From Tanytarsus gracilentus (taxonomy: Eukaryota; Arthropoda; Insecta; Diptera; Chironomidae): DNA of 64,000 bases. Both the position numbers and the translations under genes were made by a program. Location: assembly GCA_038502055.1 (NCBI GenBank), contig JAXRKN010000044.1, positions 7,882,501 through 7,946,500 on the forward strand, given 5' to 3'. The notes under the pieces are model-generated. The model was not told the origin of the DNA. It ran no database searches and was given only the letters and a program-made list of their open reading frames with translations. Below, piece after piece: positions 38,701 to 50,557 of the stretch (position 1 is its first letter; every line of letters starts with the position of its first letter).

Positions 38701-41700
38701 ATTTTGTGGAGCAGTGCAACGAGCTCCACCTGTCATGCCTCCATCACTCCTTCGTCGCATGTCAAATAAAGAAAATTTGGGATTCGGAAGGGTGAGTTGT
38801 GTTAAATTAAGGAATTTTTAATTAGTAAGAGTGTCTCGCGATATTTTTCCATGAGAAATGTCTCAACTGACATCCAAAGTGATAATTTATGCATGCAAAT
38901 CACTTCCGTCTTGATAGACGTGAAATATTTTTCGGTAGTTCATAAAATTTTCATCAACGTCACACAAAAAATTTATTTAATTAACATCGTTTAGGTAAAA
39001 GTTATGCTTCGTGTGTCTGACAATCCGCCTGATGGAGATAAAAATACTTTTTTAACAATCGATAAGAAGAAACGTCAAGTTACACTAAGTGAGCCAACTA
39101 CAACGCAACCCACGACACCGGGATCAAGTCAATCGGCCAGCATTCAAGATCGTGGACCGATGGTGTCGGCACCTAAAATGTTTGCCTTCGATGCTCTTCA
39201 CACGAATGAAGACAGTCAGGTACAAAAAATGTTGCAAAAATAATTTTTCTAAAACATTTCAATCACTTTTTAACCACATCCACTTTTCTCCATTATTCTT
39301 CACCCCTCTCTCTGCTATTAAATGACGTTTACCTAATGACCCGACATTTTTCAAACAATACCGACTCACAGCGTGCGACTCTCTCTGATGAAATTTTTAT
39401 TGAAGTGATTTATTGCGATCGCCACAAGCCGCCTTTCGATTTTGATTACGCTCCCTCACTCTATGAGAGTTCGACATAATAAAATCAGTGTAGCGACATT
39501 AATTCGATCAAGGTCTCGAGGATTCATACACACACCACGGATATATTCATTAATATCTGCATCGTCCGCATTATTGATGCGAGACATCCTAATCTGATTA
39601 TACCATGAGACTAAAGTAAAGCTCGAGAGAAAATTTATGGCATTCACGCTGAATAAATTCCAAATCTAGAATGATATCGGCGTGTGATGACATCAAACAA
39701 ATGTCACAAGGCTTATTTTTTATTATTAAATTTTCTCTTCATTTTCATCTTGAAACTTCTCAGAAATGTTGAGCAAGGAGTGGAGAAATTTATTTAAAAA
39801 ATTAAATCAAAGAAATTTCTAAAAAATTGGTTTCCACTCCTTGCAACTATTTTAAAAACCAGGGGTGGAATAATTTATCAAAAAATTATTTCTTAAAATA
39901 TTGAAAAAATATTTTACAAAAATCAGCAAAAAAATAAATTATTTAAAAAAATAGTTTCCACCCCTTGCACACAAATTTTATTTTATCTTCATGAGTTTCC
40001 GACTGTCGTTATAAATCAGAGAGAGATGAAAAGAAGATGAGAAGTAATCGAGGGAGTCTCATATGACTCAAATGTTGCTTTTTTCTTAACCCACTTGTGG
40101 GCCCAACACATGACAAAACACACAAACACAGACAAACTCATAAATTTCTTTCATAATTTTCACCATAAACCAAAAATCTCGCATCGTTTCGAACTAATGT
40201 CGGAGTATTTATGAGATCTGTCACAAAAAATGTCATCTAAAGGTAGAGAGAGTAAAAATGATATATTAAAGACATGCAGTGGGAAAACGTGTGACGAATA
40301 AAGAAAATTTCTTCTCTTATTAATGAAGAAATCTCAAATTTTTGATGGAAAATAATTTTTCATCCATCTCAGGTCGATGTGTGTGCTTCAGCATTATCTG
40401 AAGTTATACCGGCAGTCCTGGAGGGAAGTGATGGATGCTTGTTAGCGATAGGATATCCTGGCGCAGGTGAGCTCATATAAAGTCATTCACTGTAAAATCT
40501 CAATAATATAAACTGCGTCTCGCATGACTAGTCAATATTTTTTCATTCGAGGAGTGAGAGGTGACGAGAATTTAATGAAAAGTGTATAAAGGGGGAGTTG
40601 ACAGCATTGCGGATGAACGCAGATTGAGTCAAATGGAAAGTAAACAAAAATTAAAGTAAAAAATGTTTCAGTGGGTGTTGGGTCCATTGTCGATCGTTTG
40701 GTCTTCTGGCCTCCCTTTGGTTCCAAATGGCTTCCAAAAATGGTCGATGGCTTCAAAATTGCTGCCAAAATGGCTTCCCACTGTGTTTATTTTCCATTGT
40801 GTTTTTTTTCATTGTGTTTATTTTCCATTGTGTTCATTTTCATTGTGTTTCATTTTCATTGTGTTTATTTTCCATTGTGTTTTTCTGTGTTTTCCTTGTG
40901 TTTATTTTCCATTGTGTTTTTTTCATTGTTTTATTTTCATTGTGATCCATTTTCTTGTTTTTTTATGTGTATTTTCTGTTTCATTTTTGTGTTCTTTATG
41001 TTCTTAATTGGTAAATAAAAGTACTAAATGATTGTTTTATTGGGGGTAATATATTTTGATATAATAATTTAAATAAGGAACTGGTGATATAATCTAAAAT
41101 GAATAAAATACCCCTCCGGCGAGAGCGGACGACGGAGAAATAGGCAAAAACACTAAAAAGGGTGAAATTTTTTGGATTTAAAAAAAATACGTTAAAAATT
41201 TAAAAATTGTTAAAATGTAAATTTTTTTCAAAAACTAATTTTTAAAACATAAAAAATTTCAAAAATATTTCTTTGGCCACCCCTTGATTTTTTTTATGTG
41301 TGAGAAAATCTTTAAGGCGACTTTCCTATCTTTGACTTCACTCTTACACACTTTTAATCCTCTCTGCTCCAAGCGAGTGTCAAAATAAATCTTATGTGAA
41401 TACAATTTCCATCCAGAGCGCCATAAAAAAACTTCTCAAACATATGGCGCTCGTTAGAAAAAATAAGCATAAGCGTTTTCACATTGTAACTCCTATAAAT
41501 CATTTCTTAACTCCCCATAAACTCTTCTTCCCTTTTATTTCCACGATCTCATTCGCGACATGAGAGAAAAATCTGTTAAGCTGTTGATAAATCCACAAAA
41601 ATACTTTTCGCATTTTTTACTAAAACATTTTTTCTCTCTCAGGCCAGAATCGAACAATGTTTGGATCTATGACGTCTTCAAGTGAGTTAGGTGCTATTCC

Positions 41701-44700
41701 ATGTGCTATTTCATGGCTTTATAAGGGAATCAACGAGAAGCGACAAAAGTCGGGAGCTCGATTTTCGGTCCGTGTAAGTGCTCTAGGCATTAACGCTACA
41801 AAGCCCGGCTCAAGTGCGAAGGATTTGTTGGCCGCTTTAGCGACAGGTAATTATCTAAATGCGATACTCACTGAATATCTCTTTCTCTCGACTCCTGCTC
41901 TAAATATTCCCATAATCCATTATCGCGTATAATGTCAAGCCCTAAGGCGAATGAAGTTTTTTCTGCTCGGCATCGTATAAGTGCCACAAAAACCACATTA
42001 CTTAAATAAAATAAATGTGAAAATCAAATAAACGTTCAAAAAGCCGCTACTGTGATGTTATTGCCTTTTGCAACGCTACAGCTGAATGTTAAGGGGGTGC
42101 CTCATGATATTAGGGAAGTAAATAGCGGCAATGTGATATGCAAATATGTAAACAATGAAAGGTGGATTGTAAATTGTAATTATTACAATTGAGGGAGTTT
42201 GAGTGAGCGTTAGGAACTGCTTATTAATGTTTATAATGGCGTTATTAACAATGCCGATGATTATTATTAAAGCAACACAAAAAACTATGAAAAAATAATT
42301 AAAGGATTCGAGCATTAAATCATGATAAGAGAGAACGAGGGTTGGATTTTTATAAAAATTTAAATTTTATTATTTATGGTTAAAGTTGCTAAATTTAATT
42401 AACAAAATGAAATTGAATTGTTAAAATAATTTTAAAATCAAAGGTTCGAATCCTAATATTCAACGATTCCTTAAAAAGAATAATATGGAAAGTGAAATTT
42501 TGTAAATTTTGATCCCTTTTTTTGCTCATTTTCAAAATAATGAGTCTCGTCGTAGTTTGAACTCACATCAAATGACTCTATTTACTTATCAAAGTGTGTT
42601 CTATTTACTTTTCTTATTAGTGTCACACTTGTGTCACTCCCCATTTATAACAAACAATAGCTTTGGACAAAAAGGGATTCGGATATTTTGTAAAAAAAAG
42701 TTAAAAGAATACTTATAGGGACACTAACTAGCCCTTTTTGTCCTTTTCGCTTCTTTGTCCTTCAACTTTATGCTACTTTAATTTGTTTTATGGACTGTAA
42801 TATCTTTAATGTGCTGATACTGACCAAGTGAAGTGTTTTAAAGTCTTTCGAGCTTCTTTTTTGATAAGAAATTGAATTTCATGCTTTTTATATTACGATG
42901 AAAATTTTACGACATTTCATCAATGAACGAGCACGGAAAAAACAATGAGAAATTTTAGTGCTCTGAAACCAGTTGCAGTGACTATAAAATCTCGTCAGCA
43001 CCATCATAAATATTTTTCCTCGAAAACGTGGTACATAACCAAAGAGAGAGAACAATGCGGCACTGTAAATTTTTTATTCTTCGTCACGCATATAAATACG
43101 CACATTATCATTCTTACATTTAACTGTGATATAAACATCACTTTCACTTTCCCCTTCTCTGCTGCTCCATTCTTAACTCACCCTTCGAATGTAAAATTTT
43201 GGAACGGGGAAGAAATTTTCCAGATTTTATTTGCTCGAAAATTTATGATTCAAACGGCGGCAACAGCACATAGCTGTAAAGAAGCAGAAACCCTCAAGAG
43301 AGATGAAGATGATGATGATTGTGACATTAAAATAAAGATCAACTCAATTCACCATACGCTCCACACTTTCTCGCTAACACGCCACACCATTTTTGTGCTA
43401 TGTGAAATAAAAAGTTCAAATGCGCGTTCGAGATTTTTCAAATTTACTCCTTGAGATAAAAATTTATGAGCGTGGAGAATGAAAAGGGAGCACACATATG
43501 TTACTGCTCCCTAGACCTTCTTTTTTATAGTTGGCAGAGATTTCTTTTTCTCTCTCCTATTGGGGTGCTTATCAGACGATGAATTGTAGGCAGGATACAC
43601 ACGAAAAAGGATGGAAGAAAAATTGATAAAATACGTGATTTAATATTGGTTCGATATTATTGCATAGCTAACTGGAGGATTTGAGATTTCTTCATGACGT
43701 CGACTAGATGAATGAAAAAGTGAATGCATGAAAAATTACATTGAAAAAATTTAATCAATAAATCGATATTTAACCCTTTTGAGAGTTTTTTTTATAGTGA
43801 GAGAAAAATTTATTTTGAGATCAATAAATAAATTTTGAGGGCTTGAGTTAAAAAATTATAAATGGTTCAAAATAATTTTGATTTAAATTGAAGGAGTAAA
43901 AAAGCAATTTTCAATTTTTATAAAATAAAATTATTTTTTAAAATCATAAATGTTGCATTTATAAGGATTTGAACTCACAATCATCAAATTGTAAAATTTT
44001 GAGATTAGTTTAAAATTGCAAAAATTAGGTTCAACTCCTAAAATTAAAGTAAAATCTCCTGTAAAAACTTCATTTCTTCATACTTCATTTTTACTTTATT
44101 TTTTTGAAAATTTCACACAAACCGAAAAAAAATCAAAATTCAATAAAATTCAGAAAATTTAAACTCTTTAAAACTATTTTACTGTGACCTTCAAAACTTT
44201 TTCGATGTATCCAATTTGCACTACCGAATAAACTTCTCACATATCTCTGTCGATCTCTTTTACAAGCAAGTGGCATCAGTTCACTATAAATGAAGGCAAA
44301 GAAGAAAATATCCTATTACAATTCAGCACACAAAAGCATCAAGATGTATCTAAATAAAATGGCATCAATGATCACAATTTCCACAATACATAAAATTGTC
44401 CCTTTTCTTCTTCCTCTCACAATCTCCTTATATGTGATATGTTTGGATATAAAAGCGCAAACACACATAAAGAGGGAAAGAAAGAAAAGGCAATAAGAAA
44501 AAAATAAATTCAGATTTAAAAATGGGCCTCATATGGTTCATAATGTGCTTTTTATATATCATTGGCGTTACGACGGTTGTGTGATTTGAATTTTAACGAA
44601 AATTCCCTTCGATTTTAATGAAAATAAAATTGCCGTATTCGATGTGAGCCATCCTCAGGGTGGTCGATGAATTTTGTGAGGGGTGCGACACTGTGGATTT

Positions 44701-47700
44701 AAAAATTTTTAATTCTTTAATTATGTTTTAATTAGATGTATTTAAATATTAAATTAAATTAAATCGAGTGTCGCACCCCTTTTGACTATAAACTTTTTTA
44801 AGACAAAACTCATAAACCGATTAAATGGTCATTCGATAACCAGAGCAGGGTCGAATAAATGCCATAATCAATAATGAACTAATAAAAAATTCTCATCTCT
44901 CATAGAATCAGATGAGTCTCCTGGGATTTATTTGCGAGACGATTTTTTGGGTGGACCGACCGAGTTACGTGCACCGACTGCCGAAAGAGCCGCACTTTTT
45001 CTCGACGCTGCACTCGCTGGACGAACAAATAATCTTTATGAGCCAGCATTAATTTTCACCCTACATGTTTATCAATATAGTCTCGGTGCGGGGAAAGGAG
45101 GCGGTAAGGGTCAAATTGAAATAACAATGCTGACTTACTAAAATCTTTCTTAATTAAATGATGTGTTTAGTGGCGGGAGGGAGAAGTCGTTTACATCTTA
45201 TTGATTTGGCCGGATGTGCGAACAGGAGTGGCGGCCTGCCACTATCAGGTGTCGGAAATGTTGTCCTGTCAATCCTGAGTGGTCAACGTCATCCACCTAA
45301 TCGAGATCATCCCCTAACGCCTTTACTCAAAGACTGTCTAGCACCATTAACATGCCATGTAGCAATCATCGCACACGTGACTCACTCACAGGTTTGTCTA
45401 TTTTCTCATTAAGAGACTCTTTTGTATGCTCATCATTTTTTTCTTAATTAATTAGACACACGCTGACTCATTAACAACCATTCAATTGGCATCTCGAATT
45501 CATCGTTTGCGAAGGCGAAAGCACAAATTTCCACTTTCTGGCGAAAAGAGTGGGAGCGGAAATACGCAATCAGGAAGTTCAAGTGGAGCGGATCCGACAA
45601 GTTCAGATTTCTCGGCCGACACCGTCATATACGTGGGTCCATCGCATGACGATGCCACCGATAATGAACATCCACCCGTCTTCCTTCCTAATCTTAACTC
45701 AGGAGATAATCGATGTGCCATGAATAAAGTATTACGTGGATCGGCGGTCGAGAAAACTTCAACGCTCACAAAATCGCCAATCAAAAAAGCAAATGCTCAA
45801 AAATGTGAGTTGCAAATACTAAAATTATGAGCAAATTATTTAAAAATATTTTTCCACAGCATCTCTAAACGCGAGTAGTCCATCTAATCATCACCAAAAA
45901 ACTGATAGTCTTAAAAGAAATCAGTCGAAACACATAGCGGAAAATCCCAAAATCATGCAGTCCGCATCTGACCATACAATCTATGCTCAAATTGCCGCAG
46001 CATCGGGTTCTCCAATAATTGTAGCGGGCGCTCTTAAACATGCAATCGCTAACAAATCATCGAATTTTCCCACCCCTAAAAACTCGCCACTCCGCAAGAA
46101 TCCATCATCGAGCACTAATCAGGAGGGTTCACCGAGTCGAAAGATTGAAGAGAAATGGATTGATGGTCCGAAAGTATCGAAATATCGTGTGGCCGAAGCG
46201 AGACACTTGATGAGAGAAATCAATCATGTTAAAAAGTGCGAGACGTGGATTGATGGACCAAATATGGATCCTCAATTGCAAACGGCACCCTCTCTTCAAA
46301 TTGTGACAAGTGTAACGACTCATGGAGGTCCGGTCGCTTATGGATACATGGACAGTCATAAGAAGAAAATGATAAGGCAATGGGTCGAAAATCAAACGTG
46401 TCAAATACTTCAACAAATCAATACAACAACAACGACGCCGGTTCAGTATCATAGTTACTATAAATCTCAATCGCATCAGAGACTCGACACTGTTCAAGAC
46501 GCTAAGAATGAAGATGATCGTAGTTCAGTTGCGAGCTCGAGACATGACGAATTTGTTAATCCAATTAAAGCGGGTTTTAATAGTTTGCCAACATCGAATC
46601 ATAATTTTGCAGAAAGTTCCATTAAAACTGGCCTCAAACAACAAATCGAGCATGAGTTTGAAATTCGTTCTGAAAGGTCTGCCTCGAATATCAGTGAAAA
46701 TCGTCCAACGGGTATTCAAAGTGTTGGTGGTGACTTTGAAGAAGAAGACCAAGATAGTGGTCCATCGGAAGTTCCTCCTGCATTGCCGTTAATCGATCCG
46801 CTCTGTTCACGAGAAGTATCTCGACACGTTTCACGAGAAAGTTTAGCTCACAACATAATCATGATGGATTGTGCACTTCAAGTTACCGAAGACGACATTG
46901 CGAAGGCTATGGGAGGGTAAGATCATTAAAATATTAAAGTTGTCGAGAACTTACTGAGAATTTTAATCGTACATAGTGAACATCCATTGTCTGCACTGAG
47001 TAACGGAGATATTTCTGTCGTATCGAGCTTTAATGTGGGTGGTGACACATTCAGTGAATGTCTCATTGGAGATTCTTCGAGGTAATTTAATTTTTTAGGG
47101 TTAATTGAGGTTATTGGACTAATTAAAATTTTATGGGTTTAAATAAATTTAGGATTTTAAATCCATGGATTTATTTGAATCAACATTTAATCTAAAACTG
47201 CAATTTTCATCAATTTTTCATTCATTTTTGTCAACTTTTCAAAATTTTAAAAATATTTAGAAAATTAAAATCTAATCTAGATCAAAAATAATGTAATGTA
47301 ATTAAAATTAAATCCTGGGTTAAAAAATAAATTTAGAATTAATTTAAATTCATTGATTAAATTTTATAAATCCCTGGATTAAACCTTTTTTTTACAGAAA
47401 TCAATTCGACCAACTCGCAAGACTCCGCGAACTCTTCAACTCTCAACTAGCAATGGCAGAAGTTACGCCTTCATTCCGAATTGATTCTGGTAGTGTTTAT
47501 AGTGAGCCAGCATTTCGATTTACTGCAGGTCCCGGTAGTGTTTGTAGTGAACCCGTCTTTAGAGCGCCAAGTCCAGGAAGGTGTCGCGATTGTCGACAAT
47601 CAATTAGTAGGACACCAAGTCAAAATTCACTTCCGAGCTTAAATGGAATTATCGCGATAGCCGGAATGGAATCTTATGCGAACTTGAGAAATCCTGACGG

Positions 47701-48367
47701 TGCGTCCGATCCCAACATTAAAAAATCATTAGATGAATGCGAAATCGAGGAAAAGATTGAAGTTCATATCAAAGAAAATCCATTAGCCGAATTATGCGAG
47801 ACTGATTTGAATGATAAGAAAACGACTCCACTTTTATCACAATATAAATCGCCACCACCGCATCTTCCATTGTTACCTATCTCAACGCCAGAAGCTTATG
47901 ATAGCGGTCACGATTCAACGCCGCGGGCGTCAAAACACTCAGGAATGTCGCGAAGGGCGGAGAGTGGCTATCACTCAGTAGCGACTGCAACTATCCGCGA
48001 TAGCGACGAATCAAGTTTCAGTTCAGCCGCGTCGCGTCACCATCTAAAGAACTTAGAAAGTCGGCATGAAAAGTCGTTGATGCCGGGTAAGAAGAAGAGC
48101 CGTCAAGACAAGTCACTTTGTACATGGCTTCGTAATCCATTTACATGCACTTACCCCGACACCGAAGGCGACGTGAGTGATTTCTAATTGACTTTATTTG
48201 ATTTACAATGTTTATAGTAAAAAATGTGATATTGATTCCATTGAAAACGCAAGAAATAAATTTGTCATAATCTCATCTTGTTTTTGCTCCGTTTATAGCA
48301 TCGAAAAATCGTTGCTCGCTTTTTGAAAAGCTCCGTTACCACAGAGAAGAATTTTGTATGTGTATAG
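35776..48367 (+). CDS. Kif26: KIF26-type atypical kinesin
   Basis: Fourteen plus-strand exons: 35776-35840, 35903-35957, 36009-36790, 38632-38791, 38995-39219, 40373-40466, 41643-41846, 44906-45103, 45171-45391, 45456-45804, 45860-46916, 46977-47081, 47398-48172 and 48299-48367; 1,452 aa. The N-terminal third is disordered and rich in Gln, Asn and Pro. The motor-like domain (about 355-690) matches KIF26: VKVMLRVSD, APKMFAFDALHTNEDSQ, NELRAPTAE-like TELRAPTAERAALFLDAAL, FTLHVYQYSL, GGRSRLHLIDLAGCANRSGG and PLTPLLKDCLAPL. The P-loop reads GYPGAGQNRT, without the lysine of GxxGxGKT, and the SSRSH switch I motif is absent, so ATPase activity is unlikely; KIF26 proteins bind microtubules without motility. 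The tail is low-complexity with RAESGYHSVATAT. KIF26 proteins act in signalling and cell polarity. The last exon is less certain: a GTATGT donor-like word sits just before its stop. Confidence 0.9.
39773..39844. repeat. 72-bp inverted-repeat unit (first of an adjacent pair)
   Basis: GCAAGGAGTGGA at the left is matched exactly by TCCACTCCTTGC at the right (12-bp perfect arms) around an AT-only core. It lies in Kif26 intron 5. No target duplication is obvious. Confidence 0.7.
39861..39965. repeat. 105-bp inverted-repeat unit (second of an adjacent pair)
   Basis: AGGGGTGGAA at the left pairs with TTCCACCCCT at the right around an AT-rich core. It starts 16 bp after the preceding unit ends, in the same Kif26 intron. 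The arms differ from the first unit in two positions of the shared consensus. Confidence 0.7.
40663..40781. repeat. GC-richer block with repeated ATGGCTTCC word
   Basis: Inside Kif26 intron 6. Variants of ATGGCTTCC recur (CAAATGGCTTCCA, CGATGGCTTCAAA, AAAATGGCTTCCC) in a stretch with far more G and C than the flanking intron. It runs straight into the pyrimidine-rich tandem array that follows. Both strands stay open across it, but the translations resemble no family I know. Confidence 0.5.
40783..40945 (+). repeat. tandem array of a ~15-bp TTTTCCATTGTGTTTA unit
   Basis: About ten imperfect units of the form TTTTCCATTGTGTTTA in direct orientation, with unit lengths varying from about 12 to 18 bp. 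It lies in Kif26 intron 6. The array opens all three plus frames, which explains the Phe/Cys/Val-rich open frames here; these are not genes. Confidence 0.85.
42443..42453 (+). repeat. tRNA B-box-like 11-mer (GGTTCGAATCC)
   Basis: Exact B-box consensus followed by TAATATT, in Kif26 intron 7. A GAGGGTTGGAT word about 100 bp upstream resembles the ends of the small inverted-repeat units. Confidence 0.5.
44679..44780. repeat. 102-bp perfect inverted-repeat unit
   Basis: AGGGGTGCGACACT at 44679-44692 is matched exactly by AGTGTCGCACCCCT at 44767-44780. The core of about 74 bp is almost only A and T. It sits in Kif26 intron 7, 125 bp before exon 8. The 14-bp perfect arms could form a hairpin in RNA on either strand. 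Confidence 0.8.
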
Positions 48368-48552
48368 TTTATTAATAATGATGAAAATTTCGCCTAGCGA
48401 TGCTTTCAGTGTTGAAATATGATAATTAATGGAAATTCCTATTAACAACTTAATCATTTTATACGCGCCCGCTCCTTTCATCAGAGAATAACACCTCATT
48501 AGCATAAATTTCAAAAATATGATAAAATTATTATTGAGTGGGAAAAATTTAA

Positions 48553-48558
48553 AATAAA
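48553..48558 (+). terminator. possible polyadenylation signal for Kif26
   Basis: AATAAA 186 bp past the proposed stop. It supports transcription ending here but would occur often by chance in such AT-rich DNA. Confidence 0.3.
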
Positions 48559-49271
48559 CTTTTTGAAATTGAGATTTTAGTTGAAATTAATACACTCATT
48601 AGTTGATAATTAAATTAAATTTAAAAAATTAACCTTTTATTGCCGTACTGACAAAGTTATATTGCAAAAAAAAACATTTAGTTAGGTTTGAAATGGGGTT
48701 TGATTGAAAGTAAAAAAAATTAAAACTTTAAAATCAACCTCAATAAATTAAACTTATTCGGCGGCATTCTTCATAATCAGTCAAAAAAATATCATCGGGA
48801 AAAAATATTTATAGAATTTTTTGTAAGTGCTAACAAAAAAAATCTGTACTTTATATACCAAGTAAAAAAATATGCAAAAAATAAACCAAGAGAATTTTTA
48901 ATGCAGAGCAATTTTATGGCTTTTCAATCTAAAGAAATATTTTTTTCAGCTCAACTTCATCTTTTCGCTCTTCAACCACCCCTCAACCGTAATGAATTTT
49001 AATTAGATTTTCAAGCATAATTTCCCGTTTCAATTAAAATTATTATGAGAAGTATTTTCAGTGCATCCTCTCTGAAGGTTGTTTTGCAGGTTGGTATGAA
49101 AAACTGTGTAGTAATTTTTATGCACATTAAGTCGTTAAGCGTGGCAAATTAATTAATTGAATATAATTTGCGGTGAGGACGGAAAGTGGCTTTCGATAAT
49201 GCTATTAAAAAGAGTGTTGAGAAAAAGAGAGAAGAATAATTTAACTGAACATGTTTTGAAAGCAAATTTTA

Positions 49272-49282
49272 GGATTCGAACC
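49272..49282 (-). repeat. tRNA B-box-like 11-mer, reverse orientation
   Basis: Reads GGTTCGAATCC on the minus strand, followed there by TAAAATT. No tRNA arms can be formed from the adjacent bases. Confidence 0.5.
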
Positions 49283-50546
49283 AGGAATAAAAATTATAAA
49301 AATTAAATTTTTTAATGATTTTAATTAACCCAAAAAACACCGCGAAAACTTTTAAAACAATTCAAACTAAATCCAAGTCATTGAGAATGCCTACGATTTC
49401 AAGTTAAATTTACCGGAAAATTATTTGCTCATCTGCGACGATGATGCTTCCATTAAGTGTTTTCACCGTGTCTTTATAAGGGGTTGATGTCATTCTGAAT
49501 AAATAGAGGGTAAATTCTTCAACTGTAAAGTCATGTTGACAATTTTTTAAATGTCTTTTTTTACTTAATGGAATCACGTTTCAAAAAAAATTAAATTTAT
49601 CGCTTAATTTTTTTGTATTTGTTTTCTTGACGCTCGCTCGATTTGATTTTTCCTTCGCGTACATAAAAAATTAATTTCACTACGTTTCAACCCTCTGTGG
49701 AGCAATGAATGAGAATTTTTGACGTGAAAATTAATTTTATTTGGTCATAATATTATTATTTAACACGTCAGGGAGAATTACAGTGAGTCGAAAGCCTCCC
49801 CTATTAGTTTTCAACCGCTACCGAGTAAAAAAAAAGTTCCAACGCGTCCATAATTTACGATAGAAAGATTGATTAGCTTTTTTACGCACTCAAAATGTGT
49901 GTTCGGGTTGGCGTTTAATGTGCGATGAAAATCGCCATTTGTTTTAGTTCTTTTTTAGTAGCGCACGTTGCTTTTTGACGTTTACAACCCACTGCGTTAA
50001 AGACATTCTCTTAATCGCCTCCAATTTTTTACGATATCATTGTAGCAATTGTACGGAATTGCTATTTAAATGTAACAACCCTACAAGATGTCATTTCATA
50101 ATTTTTTATTTGCTTTAATTTTGCTTGAGAAAATTCTCGAGACCCAAAAATAAAAGTTTTGCTTGGTCAAGAAATTTCTCATTAAATAAATTATCTTTTT
50201 TCCCTCGTGCGGTTGTTTATGATCGAAATTAATTAATTAACTCGACTCCTCTCACCCTCACTTGCCATTTTATGTTGATGCTCAACCCAATGAGGGGTGC
50301 AAAGGCAATAAATGACGAAAATAATCATCACCTGGTCAATCTTATTCCAAGTGAGAGTGATGACGTACCGTAAATTTAACAGTCATTTGCTTTAATTGCA
50401 AAATTTTCTCCGTCGTTGCGCAAATAGAAATAATTAAATTAAAAGATGACGAAGCAAAGGTTGGAAAGTTTTGAAAGTATTTGAAATTTATTTGGTAAAT
50501 ATTAAACAAGATTTATTCAGTATCAAAAATTTATTAAAGTTTGGAA

Positions 50547-50557
50547 GGTTCGAATCC
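50547..50557 (+). repeat. tRNA B-box-like 11-mer (GGTTCGAATCC)
   Basis: Exact B-box consensus within GGAAGGTTCGAATCCTTAAA. It lies between an AAAGGTTGGAAAG word about 90 bp upstream and a CACTTCCCTTTCC word about 125 bp downstream, which loosely mirror one another. Confidence 0.5.

Noticed and set aside
42945..43454. Open frame of 169 codons on the plus strand inside Kif26 intron 7
   Set aside because: No family signature, composition like the surrounding intron, Asp run from a GAT microsatellite, and it lies inside a gene on the same strand. Most likely chance, though it is the longest unexplained frame.
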